Positions 11,130 through 19,742 of a stretch of DNA of 64,000 bases are shown here, piece after piece. The stretch spans positions 49,538,333 through 49,602,332 of the forward strand of contig OY282560.1 in assembly GCA_958295665.1 (NCBI GenBank), in the 5' to 3' direction. The notes under the pieces were generated by a model. That model was not told the DNA's origin and ran no database searches. It saw only the letters and a program-made list of their open reading frames with translations. Origin of the DNA: Tipula vernalis. Its lineage: Eukaryota > Arthropoda > Insecta > Diptera > Tipulidae. A program made the position numbers and the translations under genes. Every line of letters starts with the position of its first letter. The first letter of the stretch is position 1.

Positions 11130-11325
11130 GTAATGCCACTGTCTCATTTAACCCATACTAAATTACGCCGCCACTGCGAAAAACAGAGATGCCATATAAA
11201 AAGGAGAACAAAAGGGAGTCGAAAGAAAAACGTTGAAGTGAGAAGAATTAAAAATAAAGAGATTATTTTCGGTATAAACGTGTGATCAGTTTGAATATAA
11301 CAAAACCAAGTATAGCGATCCTACA
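11120..11325 (+). repeat. gypsy C 3' LTR, 206 bp
   Basis: It matches the 5' LTR end to end with three substitutions (near 11145, 11217 and 11295) and lacks the 9-bp and 4-bp segments of the 5' copy. The first ten bases also encode the end of pol. Confidence 0.93.
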
Positions 11326-11329
11326 TGTA
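11326..11329. repeat. Target-site duplication of gypsy C, right copy
   Basis: TGTA directly after the terminal CCTACA, equal to 6570-6573. Confidence 0.8.
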
Positions 11330-12199
11330 TTACCTTAATTAAATGCTTACGAGTTTAATATTTACTTACCTACGTAGTTACAACAGGTACCACCCACTAA
11401 CAACTACTCTAACTTTTCGGTGACAACTATAGAATATATTTTGACTTACTCTATGGGTTTGAATCCGTACTTTAAATATATACATTACACATATGTATTA
11501 GTTGCTGCGTTCCATTTACCGTGGCAAAACACACACAAGTACTTCTGACTGCACGCAGCTACTCTTGCTAAATTTTATGAGTAGTTTGCTTTTCGCTATC
11601 GTCGCTCGGTACGCGATACGTACTATCTGGACTCATTGCTCTCCCTACTAGATATTTACTATAGTACGTACTTCCGCTAAAAAGACGGTATCATTGGTAT
11701 CCAAGGGCTTCGAGAGGACAATCCCACTTCCATATATTACTCCCGTTGCCTCGTCTTCCGTATTGATTTTACTCTTACGAGTTGCTGGGAAGGGCAAGTT
11801 GCCTGCAGGTCACCCAGCTTTACTACAGGAAGGCTAAATACAACTGGAGGGTGCCTGGTATCCAGAGTCCGCCTACTTTGTACTGATTAACCTATCAGCC
11901 ATTCATCCATCGGCATACATATGCTATTCCACCTTAGATAAGGGTTTTTTGTCAAGGATTTCTCCTTTAGCGTCGTACTTTACTCTTTGTCAAATGGCCA
12001 AACTGTGCTAAATGGCCTCATTTACCAGCGGTTCCAACAAGGAGGCATCACTTACACTTCCGGATTATGACTAGGTTACCCCTTACACAATTGTACCCAT
12101 CACGCAGCTGCCTAATACATGACCAGAACAGCTCAGTGATCCGCACCCTACTGGAAGGTTACGGAACTGGTACAACAAAAGACGGATTGTTAATGCAGA
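11330..12199. other. Intergenic stretch, no gene recognised
   Basis: No supported ORF or RNA gene. It contains the left copy of a 27-bp inverted repeat (11502-11528). The part from about 11600 to 12199 has GC content more like the gypsy D remnant that follows and may be its eroded 5' portion. That is a guess from composition only. Confidence 0.45.
11502..11528 (+). repeat. 27-bp inverted repeat, left copy
   Basis: TTGCTGCGTTCCATTT followed by ACCGTGGCAAA. The reverse complement occurs at 17668-17694 with 25 of 27 positions equal. The pair point inward like terminal inverted repeats, but no matching target duplication is visible. Confidence 0.7.
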
Positions 12200-13235
12200 A
12201 GCTGTCACAACTCGACCACCAGAAGTTCGCAACTACAGTCTTACCAAACTTGCTAAACGCTTCCGGCAAACCTGTAAGTATCCTGGGATGAATTGGTGCA
12301 ACTTTTAAGATACGCAAACACGAAGCTGCAGAAATCATCTACGTTTCACCTTCTTTGCTGAACCTTTTAAGCAACGAATGTCAGCATACCGTCACAATGT
12401 CAACACAGTACACAGTGGTGGTCGTAAAAGAGAAGGATGGTCGCATACCTATCAATGCTGACTACTCCACAGGCCTCAATAACACACTCGAGCCAAACAA
12501 GTACCCGCTGCCAACGCAATAGGGAATTCTGACTAAACTCGTCGGGAATACAGTTTTCACCGTCATCGATATATCTCTTGCATTCCTGCAAGAGGAACTG
12601 GTTGACGTTTCCAAGAAATTGATGCCGATCAACACACATTGCGGCCTGTTTCAGGTGAACCGCTTGCAACCGAGGGTTAAAACGGCCTCCGAAATTTTCC
12701 TTCGATTGACGATATTATCATCCGAGCCAAAGACGACAAGCAGCACCGTACGTAGAAGACGGTTAGAAATACGGTTTCACTCGGTCAGAAATCCGTCGAG
12801 GCCAGCGCCATCCGTCATTATTCAACTGCACTCTTTCTGGGGCGCCGTGAGCTGGTTCGGAAAACGTATACCAAAGCTCAAGGTGTGGACAGAACTACCA
12901 GAAAGCATCGAATATAAGTAGACCGATGCTCCAGCCACTGTGTTCATCCGGGTGAAGCAAGTGCTCGCATCTAGCTTGGCCCTCATACACTATGATCCAG
13001 CCAAGAAAATCATTGTCGCACCTGATGCGTCCAGCTATGGATGCAGAGGTCTATTCATGCAACAAGGGGGAAAAAAATTACGCACAGGTCCAACGAAAAT
13101 ACCAGCCGCCGATTTCCATCTTCAGAGCAAAAAACGGTATTCCAATCTATGTACACAGCAAACCGGCTACAGCGATACGCAGAGAACCTTACTAGCCTAC
13201 AACTTCCAAATTAAGTAAAGTAAACTCACTGTGGT
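12200..13235 (+). pseudogene. Gypsy-type element D, degenerate pol remnant
   Basis: Scattered plus-strand blocks resemble a gypsy pol in the correct order. A protease-tail-like piece (NASGKPVSILG, then FKIRKHEAAEIIYVSPSLLN) lies at about 12250-12370. An RT block at about 12410-12700 (VVVKEKDGRIPINADYSTGL, LEPNKYPLPTQ, TVFTVIDISLAFLQ, INTHCGLFQVNRL) is interrupted by TAG at 12520-12522. An RNase H start at about 12955-13060 reads ALIHYDPAKKIIVAPDASSY. The YxDD box is lost, and the segment between RT and RNase H is scrambled. No LTRs are recognised, so this is much older than element C. Confidence 0.75.
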
Positions 13236-13700
13236 CTTTGCTGGCAACTTCCGCCTGAATCTGAAAATACGACCGTTGCCAGTCAACTTTGGTGACATTT
13301 AAAAGGCAACCGCAGAAAGTGATGTATTACAGAAGGCCGCTCATTACATCATCACTGATGTCTGGTCACGTCAGGAAAGGTCCCAACTAAATGTACGCTG
13401 CAGGCCTGTTCCATTCCCGCGCAACGTTGTTGCTCAGGGAATAATTGTGTCGCGATTGATTTTTATGTTCACCTTTGTTTCTTTTACATCTTACGCGTTG
13501 TTTCGCGTCGCCTGATTTAATTTACTCTGCACGATCTGAACCACGTCAATTGAACGAGTGTTTTGTTAATTTGGGGAACCGAAAGTAGAGGTCACCTGGC
13601 ATAATCGAGGTGATCGAGTAGTTGACAATTGTCATTGTGCTATGTTGTCCGATGTCCGGTCCCGCTGGTTTTGATCAACGAGCTGTCACAATATTGTTAA
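13236..13700. other. Spacer, no gene recognised
   Basis: The first 200 bp may be eroded gypsy D (bases up to about 13440 keep its composition). The rest has no ORF, RNA gene or repeat that I can support. Confidence 0.4.
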
Positions 13701-13712
13701 AGTTTAAGAATT

Positions 13713-14057
13713 TTTATTCATTTGCTTGACATCTTGCTAATCAGCATGTTCAGGATTTACCACTACTATTCAGCTCAGCACCTGCAAACACAAGAAAAAC
13801 CAATTTAGAGCTAAGAATTAATAATATTAATAAAATAAAACTTATATTTCAAATTATATGTCATCATAACCTAGAATTACACAAATGAAAATTAGGATAG
13901 TTTTTACGTATAATTTAAAATCATACTTAGCTTAATTCATATTAATATAACTCCTGTCGAATTCTGAAATTATTAAAAGTTATTAGCTCTAAGTTATTTA
14001 ATTTTAAAATTAACAAATAAATCTACTTACCAATTTGTTGATATCAAGTGCAGCCAT
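13713..14057 (-). CDS. Possible tiny two-exon divergent transcript (unidentified)
   Basis: On the minus strand an ATG at 14057 opens nine codons (MAALDINKL, 14057-14031) followed at once by a consensus donor GTAAGT (from 14030). A matching acceptor TTTGCAG ends at 13782. Joining at 13781 adds three codons (VLS) and a TGA at 13772-13770. An AATAAA polyadenylation signal follows at 13718-13713. The start lies 300 bp from the cyclin start, head to head, so a shared promoter is possible. Twelve codons is too short to call a protein with confidence. It could be a short-ORF or non-coding transcript, or the first exon of a gene whose later exons were lost to the repeats at the left. Splice signals are seen; function is unknown. 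Confidence 0.3.
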
Positions 14058-14358
14058 TTTGACGTTTTGAAATTGTTTATTATTATTACATTGCAAATAC
14101 CAACTTCAGAACATAAAAATGAGTGCGTGCGATGATTTATCTTTACATCACTATTACGACATCTACAGAATAAAGAATGTACCATAAAATACTACTACCA
14201 ACCTAAAAAATTATGTTTGTATAAAAAATTGTTAATTTTTCTCAGTTGTTCAACCAGCTGTTAAATAAAGAGGTGCATATTTAAAAAAGACCAAACAAAA
14301 CTACCACCAAATCGGTCAACACCTTCTGTGCCGCACCTATTCCGATACACAGCACAAT

Positions 14359-15820
14359 ATGAATTCAAATATTAATAACAAAGAGGTATGTATAAAAATA
14401 CGTAAATTTTAAATTTGTTTATATGTATATATTTTTTTTTATAACTACCTAGAATGAAACTGAAAAACCCAAAAAACCTGATTTAACAAAAATAAAACGT
14501 CCAGTATTAGGTGAAATAGGAAATCAGGCGGTACCGAAGGCCATATTAAATGAAAAGTATAATCCGCTTTGTTTATTAATCAAGTTACTGTTAATTAATT
14601 ATGCTTTGTTCGATTGACAGCCCAACAGTTAAATCTGCCGATTATAAACATGTTTCACCTCGTGTTGATTGCCGAAGACAAAATAATAACGAAAAAGAAA
14701 AAAATCTTCACTTACTCTTAAAGCAGCGAGAAAAAGAGTTAAAGGGACAAACCCTTCCATCAGACAAACCAAAAGAAGTAAAAATTTATAATGGTAAGTT
14801 GAAGATTATTTTTATAAATATATGAAAATACATTAGAAATTAATTCCATCAATATTTGCAGGACCTCCAAAAATTCTTATAACTCGACCGTCAGATGAAA
14901 ACGTTAACTTCTCGCAGCCTCAAAACAAATCAGATTCACAAAAATTACAAGGCCAAATTGAAGATATTGACCAAGGAAATGAAAATCTATTTTTGGTAAA
15001 TGATTACGCCAACGATATTTATAATTATCTGTTTGAATTGGAAAATTGCAATATTATTCAAGAGGAATATTTGAAAAACCATATAGACATAACCCCTTCA
15101 ATGCGAACAATTTTAATTGATTGGTTGAGTGAGACTCATACTCAACTCAAGTTGGCATTGGAAACATATTTTTTGACTGTAACGCTTATCGATAAATATC
15201 TTCAAAACCATCCAGAAACAATTCGAAATGATTTACAGTTGGTCGGCTGTACCGCTTTCTTTGTAGCAGCAAAATATGAAGAAGTGTGTGAACTCGACAT
15301 AAAAGAATGTGTTTATATGATGGATGAAAAATATACAGCAAAACAAATATGTAAAATGGAGAAAGTTTTGTTGCAGACAGTGAACTATCAATTGGGACAA
15401 CCGTTATCGATTCAATTTTTGCGTCGATTTTCAAAAGCTGCTAATGCCGAAGCTGTAATACATTTAATGGGAAAATACTTTATTGAGTTGGTTTCAATTG
15501 AATATTCAATGGCTCATTTGAAAAAATCTTTGATTGCCGCCGCTAGTTTATACTTAGCTATTCATATATATCGAAAAGCAACATCTTTCATTTCAAGTTT
15601 ATGGACGTTAACATTGGAATATTACAGCAATTATTTTGCAACCGATTTACAACCAGTTTCTGTGCAAATTATAAAATTGATCATAAATGCACCAAAAGGC
15701 CATAAAAATAAATATCGTGCGATTTATTTTAAATATAGTATGCCAAAAAATGATGAAATCTCCAAAAAACTGGCTGAACCAAAGGCAAAAGAAATGCTTC
15801 GCATACTACTGCATAATTAA
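14359..15820 (+). CDS. CycB: G2/mitotic-specific cyclin B (4 exons)
   Basis: Exons 14359-14385, 14453-14556, 14621-14793 and 14862-15820 join through GT-AG introns of 67, 64 and 68 bp into an intact 420-residue frame ending at TAA 15818-15820. The ATG at 14359 has A at -3. B-type cyclins activate Cdk1 for mitotic entry and are destroyed by APC/C. The degradation signals are visible: a KEN box (K8-E9-N10) spanning the exon 1/2 junction, and a destruction box RPVLGEIGN (residues 25-33, RxxLxxIxN). The cyclin fold starts near VNDYANDIY (147-155). Its hydrophobic patch reads MRTIL (182-186) and Cdk-contact residues lie in AAKYEE (237-242). FLRRFSKAA (287-295) is typical of B1/B2 rather than A or B3 cyclins. 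Length is at the short end for the family. It lies 1.9 kb from the satellite array, among retroelements. Whether it is the main CycB copy or a paralogue cannot be told here. Confidence 0.88.
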
Positions 15821-15923
15821 TTTTTAATGATTTTAATTAATAACAAATTTTTTTTATTTAAATTATTTTACTACTTAGGAAGATTGTTTCATATTAACTT
15901 ATTTTTTATTTATTAATTTTATC

Positions 15924-15929
15924 AATAAA
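15924..15929 (+). terminator. Likely polyadenylation signal of the cyclin gene
   Basis: AATAAA 104 bp after the cyclin stop codon, in an AT-rich 3' region. Reverse-orientation TTTATT words just upstream (about 15907) could serve the converging minus-strand ORF. Confidence 0.55.
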
Positions 15930-15933
15930 TTTT

Positions 15934-16155
15934 TTAAAAATGTTCCTTCTTTATTCTTAATTTCGTGGGATTTTTTGGTTGTACTTTAAAGAGTCTGTAA
16001 AGATGGCTGTTATATTGTTGTAATACCACAACCTTTTGATTGAAATTCCCAATTAAAATATCAATTCCTTTGGTGGTTTTATTTATAATATTCTCTATAA
16101 TAGCACCACCTGAAAGAATCTTACATTTGTTTCCCTGAGCACTAATGATTTCCAA
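15934..16155 (-). CDS. Unidentified 73-codon ORF, possible terminal exon converging on the cyclin gene
   Basis: The minus strand is open for 73 codons (GGAIIENIINKTTKGIDILI and VVVLQQYNSHLYRLF are its most protein-like parts) with a basic C-terminus and a stop at 15936-15934. It has no ATG at the start: the first codon shown is TTG. Directly upstream are an in-frame TAG and an acceptor-like CAATAG, after which the same frame stays open for about 40 further codons. It may be a last exon, or a decayed gene with one nonsense mutation. I do not recognise the family. It ends a few bases from the cyclin polyadenylation signal, tail to tail. Confidence 0.35.
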   Translation of the reverse strand: MEIISAQGNKCKILSGGAIIENIINKTTKGIDILIGNFNQKVVVLQQYNSHLYRLFKVQPKNPTKLRIKKEHF

Positions 16156-16174
16156 CGTCTATTGATTAAGAGTT

Positions 16175-16654
16175 GTTGTAAATTTTTCTTGATTATTTTC
16201 TTTTATCACTATAAATGGTTTTGTCCAAGTCACCGTTGAATTTATAGTTAAAATTACTAAGAAATTTGATTCCTATGTCTGTTAAGATGTTTTCCTAGTG
16301 TGTTGTTATAAATAATTTGGATAAATACATATTGTGATGATTATGCTTAACGATAAACCACACAACAAAGATTAACGTTGTATTCTGTGGTTAAACCCTG
16401 TTACATCAATATCGTCGTTAGTCTGGTGGATGGAGTCGCAGCTACATAGCATACAGGAATGCTAAAGATCGATGGTTGCGATTGTTATTATCCCAGCGCA
16501 ATGTAATTTTTATTACGGATATTTAGGTATTTAAATCGACGACCGAGGTTTTTATGTGCAATGAGAGTCTGAGAATTCAGAATGACTAATTCAGGTCGTA
16601 ATTCAAGTCGATTATAGGATCTGCGAGAGCGAATTAATCGCGGATCGAAATGCA
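16175..16654. other. Spacer, nothing recognised
   Basis: About 480 bp with no supported gene. Short open frames on both strands lack start context and family resemblance. Its right end is the 5' break of copia fragment E. Confidence 0.45.
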
Positions 16655-17333
16655 TTCGTTTGGAATGCAAAATTGTAAACCTAAATCGACACCAATGAAA
16701 AAGGGTTTACATGTTGATGTGGGTCAAAATGGAAAATGTTTGAATCATCCATATCGTGAATTGATTGGGTGTTTAATTTATGCACATGTGACTACCAGAA
16801 CAGATTTGTGTGCATCAACGGGATATTTCAGCCGTTTTCAAAATTGTTTCGGTGAAACTCATTTCAATTACGCGAAACGGATTTTGAGTTACATTCGTGG
16901 CACCATTGACATGAAAATGGTTTATAAGAAAGACGTCGAAGCAAAGACATTGGTTGGTCACAGTGATTCAGATTGGGCAGGTGACAAAAATGATTTGAAA
17001 TCCACATATGGATATGTGTTCAAGTTATTTGGAAACACAGTCAGTTGGTCATCACGCAAGCAGCCAACTGTTAGTAAATCGTGAAGCTGATTACATTGCA
17101 CTATCTGAAGCTGTTAGTGAGGGCGAGTGGATAAAGAAATTATTGGTTGAATTGTGAAGATCAATTGCAATGGACCGATTCCAATACATAAAGACAATAC
17201 ATCGTGCATCACAATTGCTGAGGAGCCACGTGAATACAAACGAATGAAGCATTTGGATGTAAAGTACATGTTTACCCGAGATTATGTTCAAGCAAAGAAG
17301 TATAAGCATCGCAAAGATTTAAATTTAGTTTAA
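16655..17333 (+). pseudogene. Copia-type element E, 3' pol (RT tail and RNase H) fragment
   Basis: The block opens abruptly inside RT (FGMQNCKPKSTPMKKGLHVD) and runs through YRELIGCLIYAHVTTRTDLC, the RNase H motif GHSDSDWAGDKNDLKSTYGY and SWSSRKQPTVSKS. A frameshift near 17075 is followed by EADYIALSEAVSEGEWIKKL. A TGA near 17155 and a further shift lead to HKDNTSCITIAEEPREYKRM and a stop at 17331-17333. Near 17300 the text jumps to a DLNLV end, suggesting a small internal deletion. Its residues differ from copia A in the shared region, so it is a separate family, 5'-truncated. Confidence 0.82.
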
Positions 17334-17387
17334 TTTCATGCTGATTTGAATTAGTTTTTTTTTTATTTCTATTAAATTAAGAGGCGG

Positions 17388-17576
17388 TATTAGAATACTA
17401 ATTTAACCAAAGTATGAACGCAGTCTTTTTAGTTGAGTTGGTTTTGACAGCGCATACATACATGTAGACACACATTTTTGTGTTACAAAACGTTTTTTTT
17501 TTGGTTTTGTTTTAATTCTCTTCTTCTGTGACAGCCAACCATTAAGCATCTCAATAAAGTTTTTGGTTTTACCACA
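17388..17576 (+). repeat. Possible 3' LTR of copia E
   Basis: A purine tract (AATTAAGAGGCGG, ends 17387) follows the pol stop, as a polypurine tract should. The next ~190 bp include an AATAAA near 17553 and end in ACCACA near 17576. No partner LTR exists and the first base pair is TA rather than TG, so limits are tentative. Confidence 0.4.
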
Positions 17577-17667
17577 TTATAAAATAAAATCTTTTAATTA
17601 GTTTTATTTCAATCATTATAAATTGTAATTTATGTAGCAATCCAATCATAAATCTCTAAATTTGTAC

Positions 17668-17694
17668 TTTGCCACGTCAAATGGAACGCAGCAA
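17668..17694 (-). repeat. 27-bp inverted repeat, right copy, at the satellite edge
   Basis: TTTGCCACGTCAAATGGAACG then CAGCAA, the inverse of 11502-11528 with two mismatches. It ends three bases before the first satellite monomer. Confidence 0.7.
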
Positions 17695-17697
17695 ATA

Positions 17698-19742
17698 TAT
17701 ATGGTTCGATTACGATAGTTGATACCTCTATCAATAGGTTTCGGGACCTGTAATTGCTGTGACAATTTTCATTTTGATTGCTCGATTATTTCTAAACATT
17801 TCTTAGAAAATTCAATTTTATTGAAAATTAACTGTGCTATAGCCCACAAGTTTTTGGGCGGCAAAAATCTAAAATGGTCCGATTACGATGATTGATATCT
17901 CTATCAATAGGTTTCGGGACCTGTAATTGCTGTGACAATTTTCATTTTGATTGCTCGATTATTTCTAAACATTTCATAGAAAATTCAATTTTATTGAAAA
18001 TTAACTGTGCTATAGCCCACAAGTTTTTGGACTGCAAAAATCTAAAATGATCCGATTACGATGGTTGATACCTCTATCAATAGGGGACCTGTAATTGCTG
18101 TGACAATTTTCATTTTGATTGCTCGATTATTTCTAAACATTTCTTAGAAAATTCAATTATTTGAAAATTAACTGTGCTATAGCCCACAAGTTTTTGGGCT
18201 GCAAAAATCTAAAATGGTCCGATTACGATGGTTGATACCTCTAACAATAGGTTTCGGGACCTGTAATGCTGTGACAATTTCCATTTTGATTGCTCGATTA
18301 TTTCTAAACATTTCATAGAAAATTCAATTTTATTGAAAATTAACTGTGCTATAGCCCACAAGTTTTTGGGCTGCAAAAATCTAAAATGGTCCGATTACGA
18401 TATTTGATACCTCTATCAATAGGTTTCGGGACCTGTAATGCTGTGACAATTTTCATTTTGATTGCTCGATTATTTCTAAACATTTCTTAGAAAATTCAAT
18501 TTTATTGAAAATTAACTGTGTATAGCCCACAAGTTTTTGGGCGGCAAAAATCTAAAATGGCCCGATTACGATGATTGATACCTCTATCAATAGGTTTCGG
18601 GACCTGTAATTGCTGTGACAATTTTCATTTTGATTGCTCGATTATTTCTAAACATTTCTTAGAAAATTCAATTTTATTGAAAATTAACTGTGCTATAGCC
18701 CACAAGTTTTTGGGCGGCAAAAATCTAAAATGGTCCGATTACGATGGTTGATACCCCTATCAATAGGGGACCTGTAATTGCTGTGACAATTTTCATTTTG
18801 ATTGCTCGATTATTTCTAAACATTTCTTAGAAAATTCAATTTTATTGAAAATTAACTGTGCTATAGCCCATAAGTTTTTGGGCGGCAAAAATCTAAAATG
18901 GTCCGATTACGATGGTTGATATCTCTATCAATAGGTTTCGGGACCTGTGATTGCTGTGACAATTTTCATTTTGATTGCTCGATTATTTCTAAACATTTCT
19001 TAGAAAATTCAATTTTATTGAAAATTAACTGTGCTATAGCCCACAAGTTTTTGGGCGGCAAAAATCTAAAATGGTCCGATTACGATGGTTGATACCCCTA
19101 TCAATAGGGGACCTGTAATTGCTGTGACAATTTTCATTTTGATTGCTCGATTATTTCTAAACATTTCATAGAAAATTCAATTTTATTGAAAATTAACTGT
19201 GCTATAGCCCACAAGTTTTTGGGCGGCAAAAATCTAAAATGGTCCGATTACGATGGTTGATACCTCTATCAATAGGGGACCTGTAATTGCTGTGACAATT
19301 TTCATTTTGATTGCTCGATTATTTCATTTCTTAGAAAATTCAATTTTATTGAAAATTAACTGTGCTATAGCCCACAACTTTTTGGGCGGCAAAAATCTAA
19401 AATGGTCCGATTACGATGATTGATACCTCTATCAATAGGTTTCGGGACCTGTAATTGCTGTGACAATTTTCATTTTGATTGCTCGATTATTTCTAAACAT
19501 TTCTTAGAAAATTCAATTTTATTGAAAATCAACTGTGCTATAGCCCACAAGTTTTTGGGCGGCAAGAATCTAAAATGATCCGATTACGATGGTTGATATC
19601 TCTATCAATAGGTTTCGGGACCTGTGATTGCTGTGACAATTTTCATTTTGATTGTTCGATTATTTCTAAACATTTCTTAGAAAATTCAATTTTATTGAAA
19701 ATTAACTGTGCTATAGCCCACAAGTTTTTGGGCGGCAAAAAT
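17698..19742 (+). repeat. Array zone 1: diverged edge monomers
   Basis: About a dozen monomers with many private changes: single-base losses (CTGTAATGCTG near 18265 and 18440, CTGTGTATAGCC near 18520, CAATTATTTG near 18158), a loss of five bases near 19325, and mixed GGTT/GATT/ATTT states after ACGAT. Five of the 168-bp class occur here or at the zone edge, with no regular order. Array edges are expected to be more diverged because unequal exchange homogenises them less. Confidence 0.85.

Larger units (their letters stand above)
6574..11325 (+). mobile_element. Full-length Ty3/gypsy element C (mdg3/blastopia-like), inactive
   Basis: The element is 4,752 bp: LTR, primer site, gag, protease, RT, RNase H, integrase, LTR. 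The RT-before-integrase order marks Ty3/gypsy. The integrase region (CVHCILATKKYGKQ, HTYHVDHLGPLPS) and the absence of an env frame point to the mdg3/blastopia-like lineage, which I assign from memory of family features. Both LTRs and the 4-bp duplication are present, so the insertion is structurally complete. gag-pol is interrupted by five in-frame stops and about five or six frameshifts. The LTRs differ by three substitutions and two small indels, so the insertion is fairly young. Confidence 0.93.

Noticed and set aside
12400..12669. 89-codon minus-strand ORF
   Set aside because: Antisense of the gypsy D RT block.
13800..13995. Small MITE with TTAGAGCTAA ends
   Set aside because: Only about ten bases match between the two ends, and no target duplication is seen.
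13782..14030. Box C/D snoRNA in the intron of the micro-ORF transcript (ATGATGA on the minus strand near 13862)
   Set aside because: No D box with a closing stem within the intron; the nearest CTGA lies in the exon.
14993..15820. Cyclin as a 275-residue single-exon protein starting at 14993
   Set aside because: Codon 14993 is TTG, and the open frame continues upstream through three more exons with good splice sites to an ATG, adding the degrons expected of a B cyclin.
16488..16670. 60-codon minus-strand ORF upstream of copia E
   Set aside because: No family resemblance, no splice or start context, and it overlaps the copia fragment edge.
1..17333. Frameshifts as sequencing errors
   Set aside because: The cyclin coding sequence is intact over 1,263 nt and the satellite keeps exact 173-bp spacing, so the base quality appears good. 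The retroelement breaks include stops and deletions, not only homopolymer slips.
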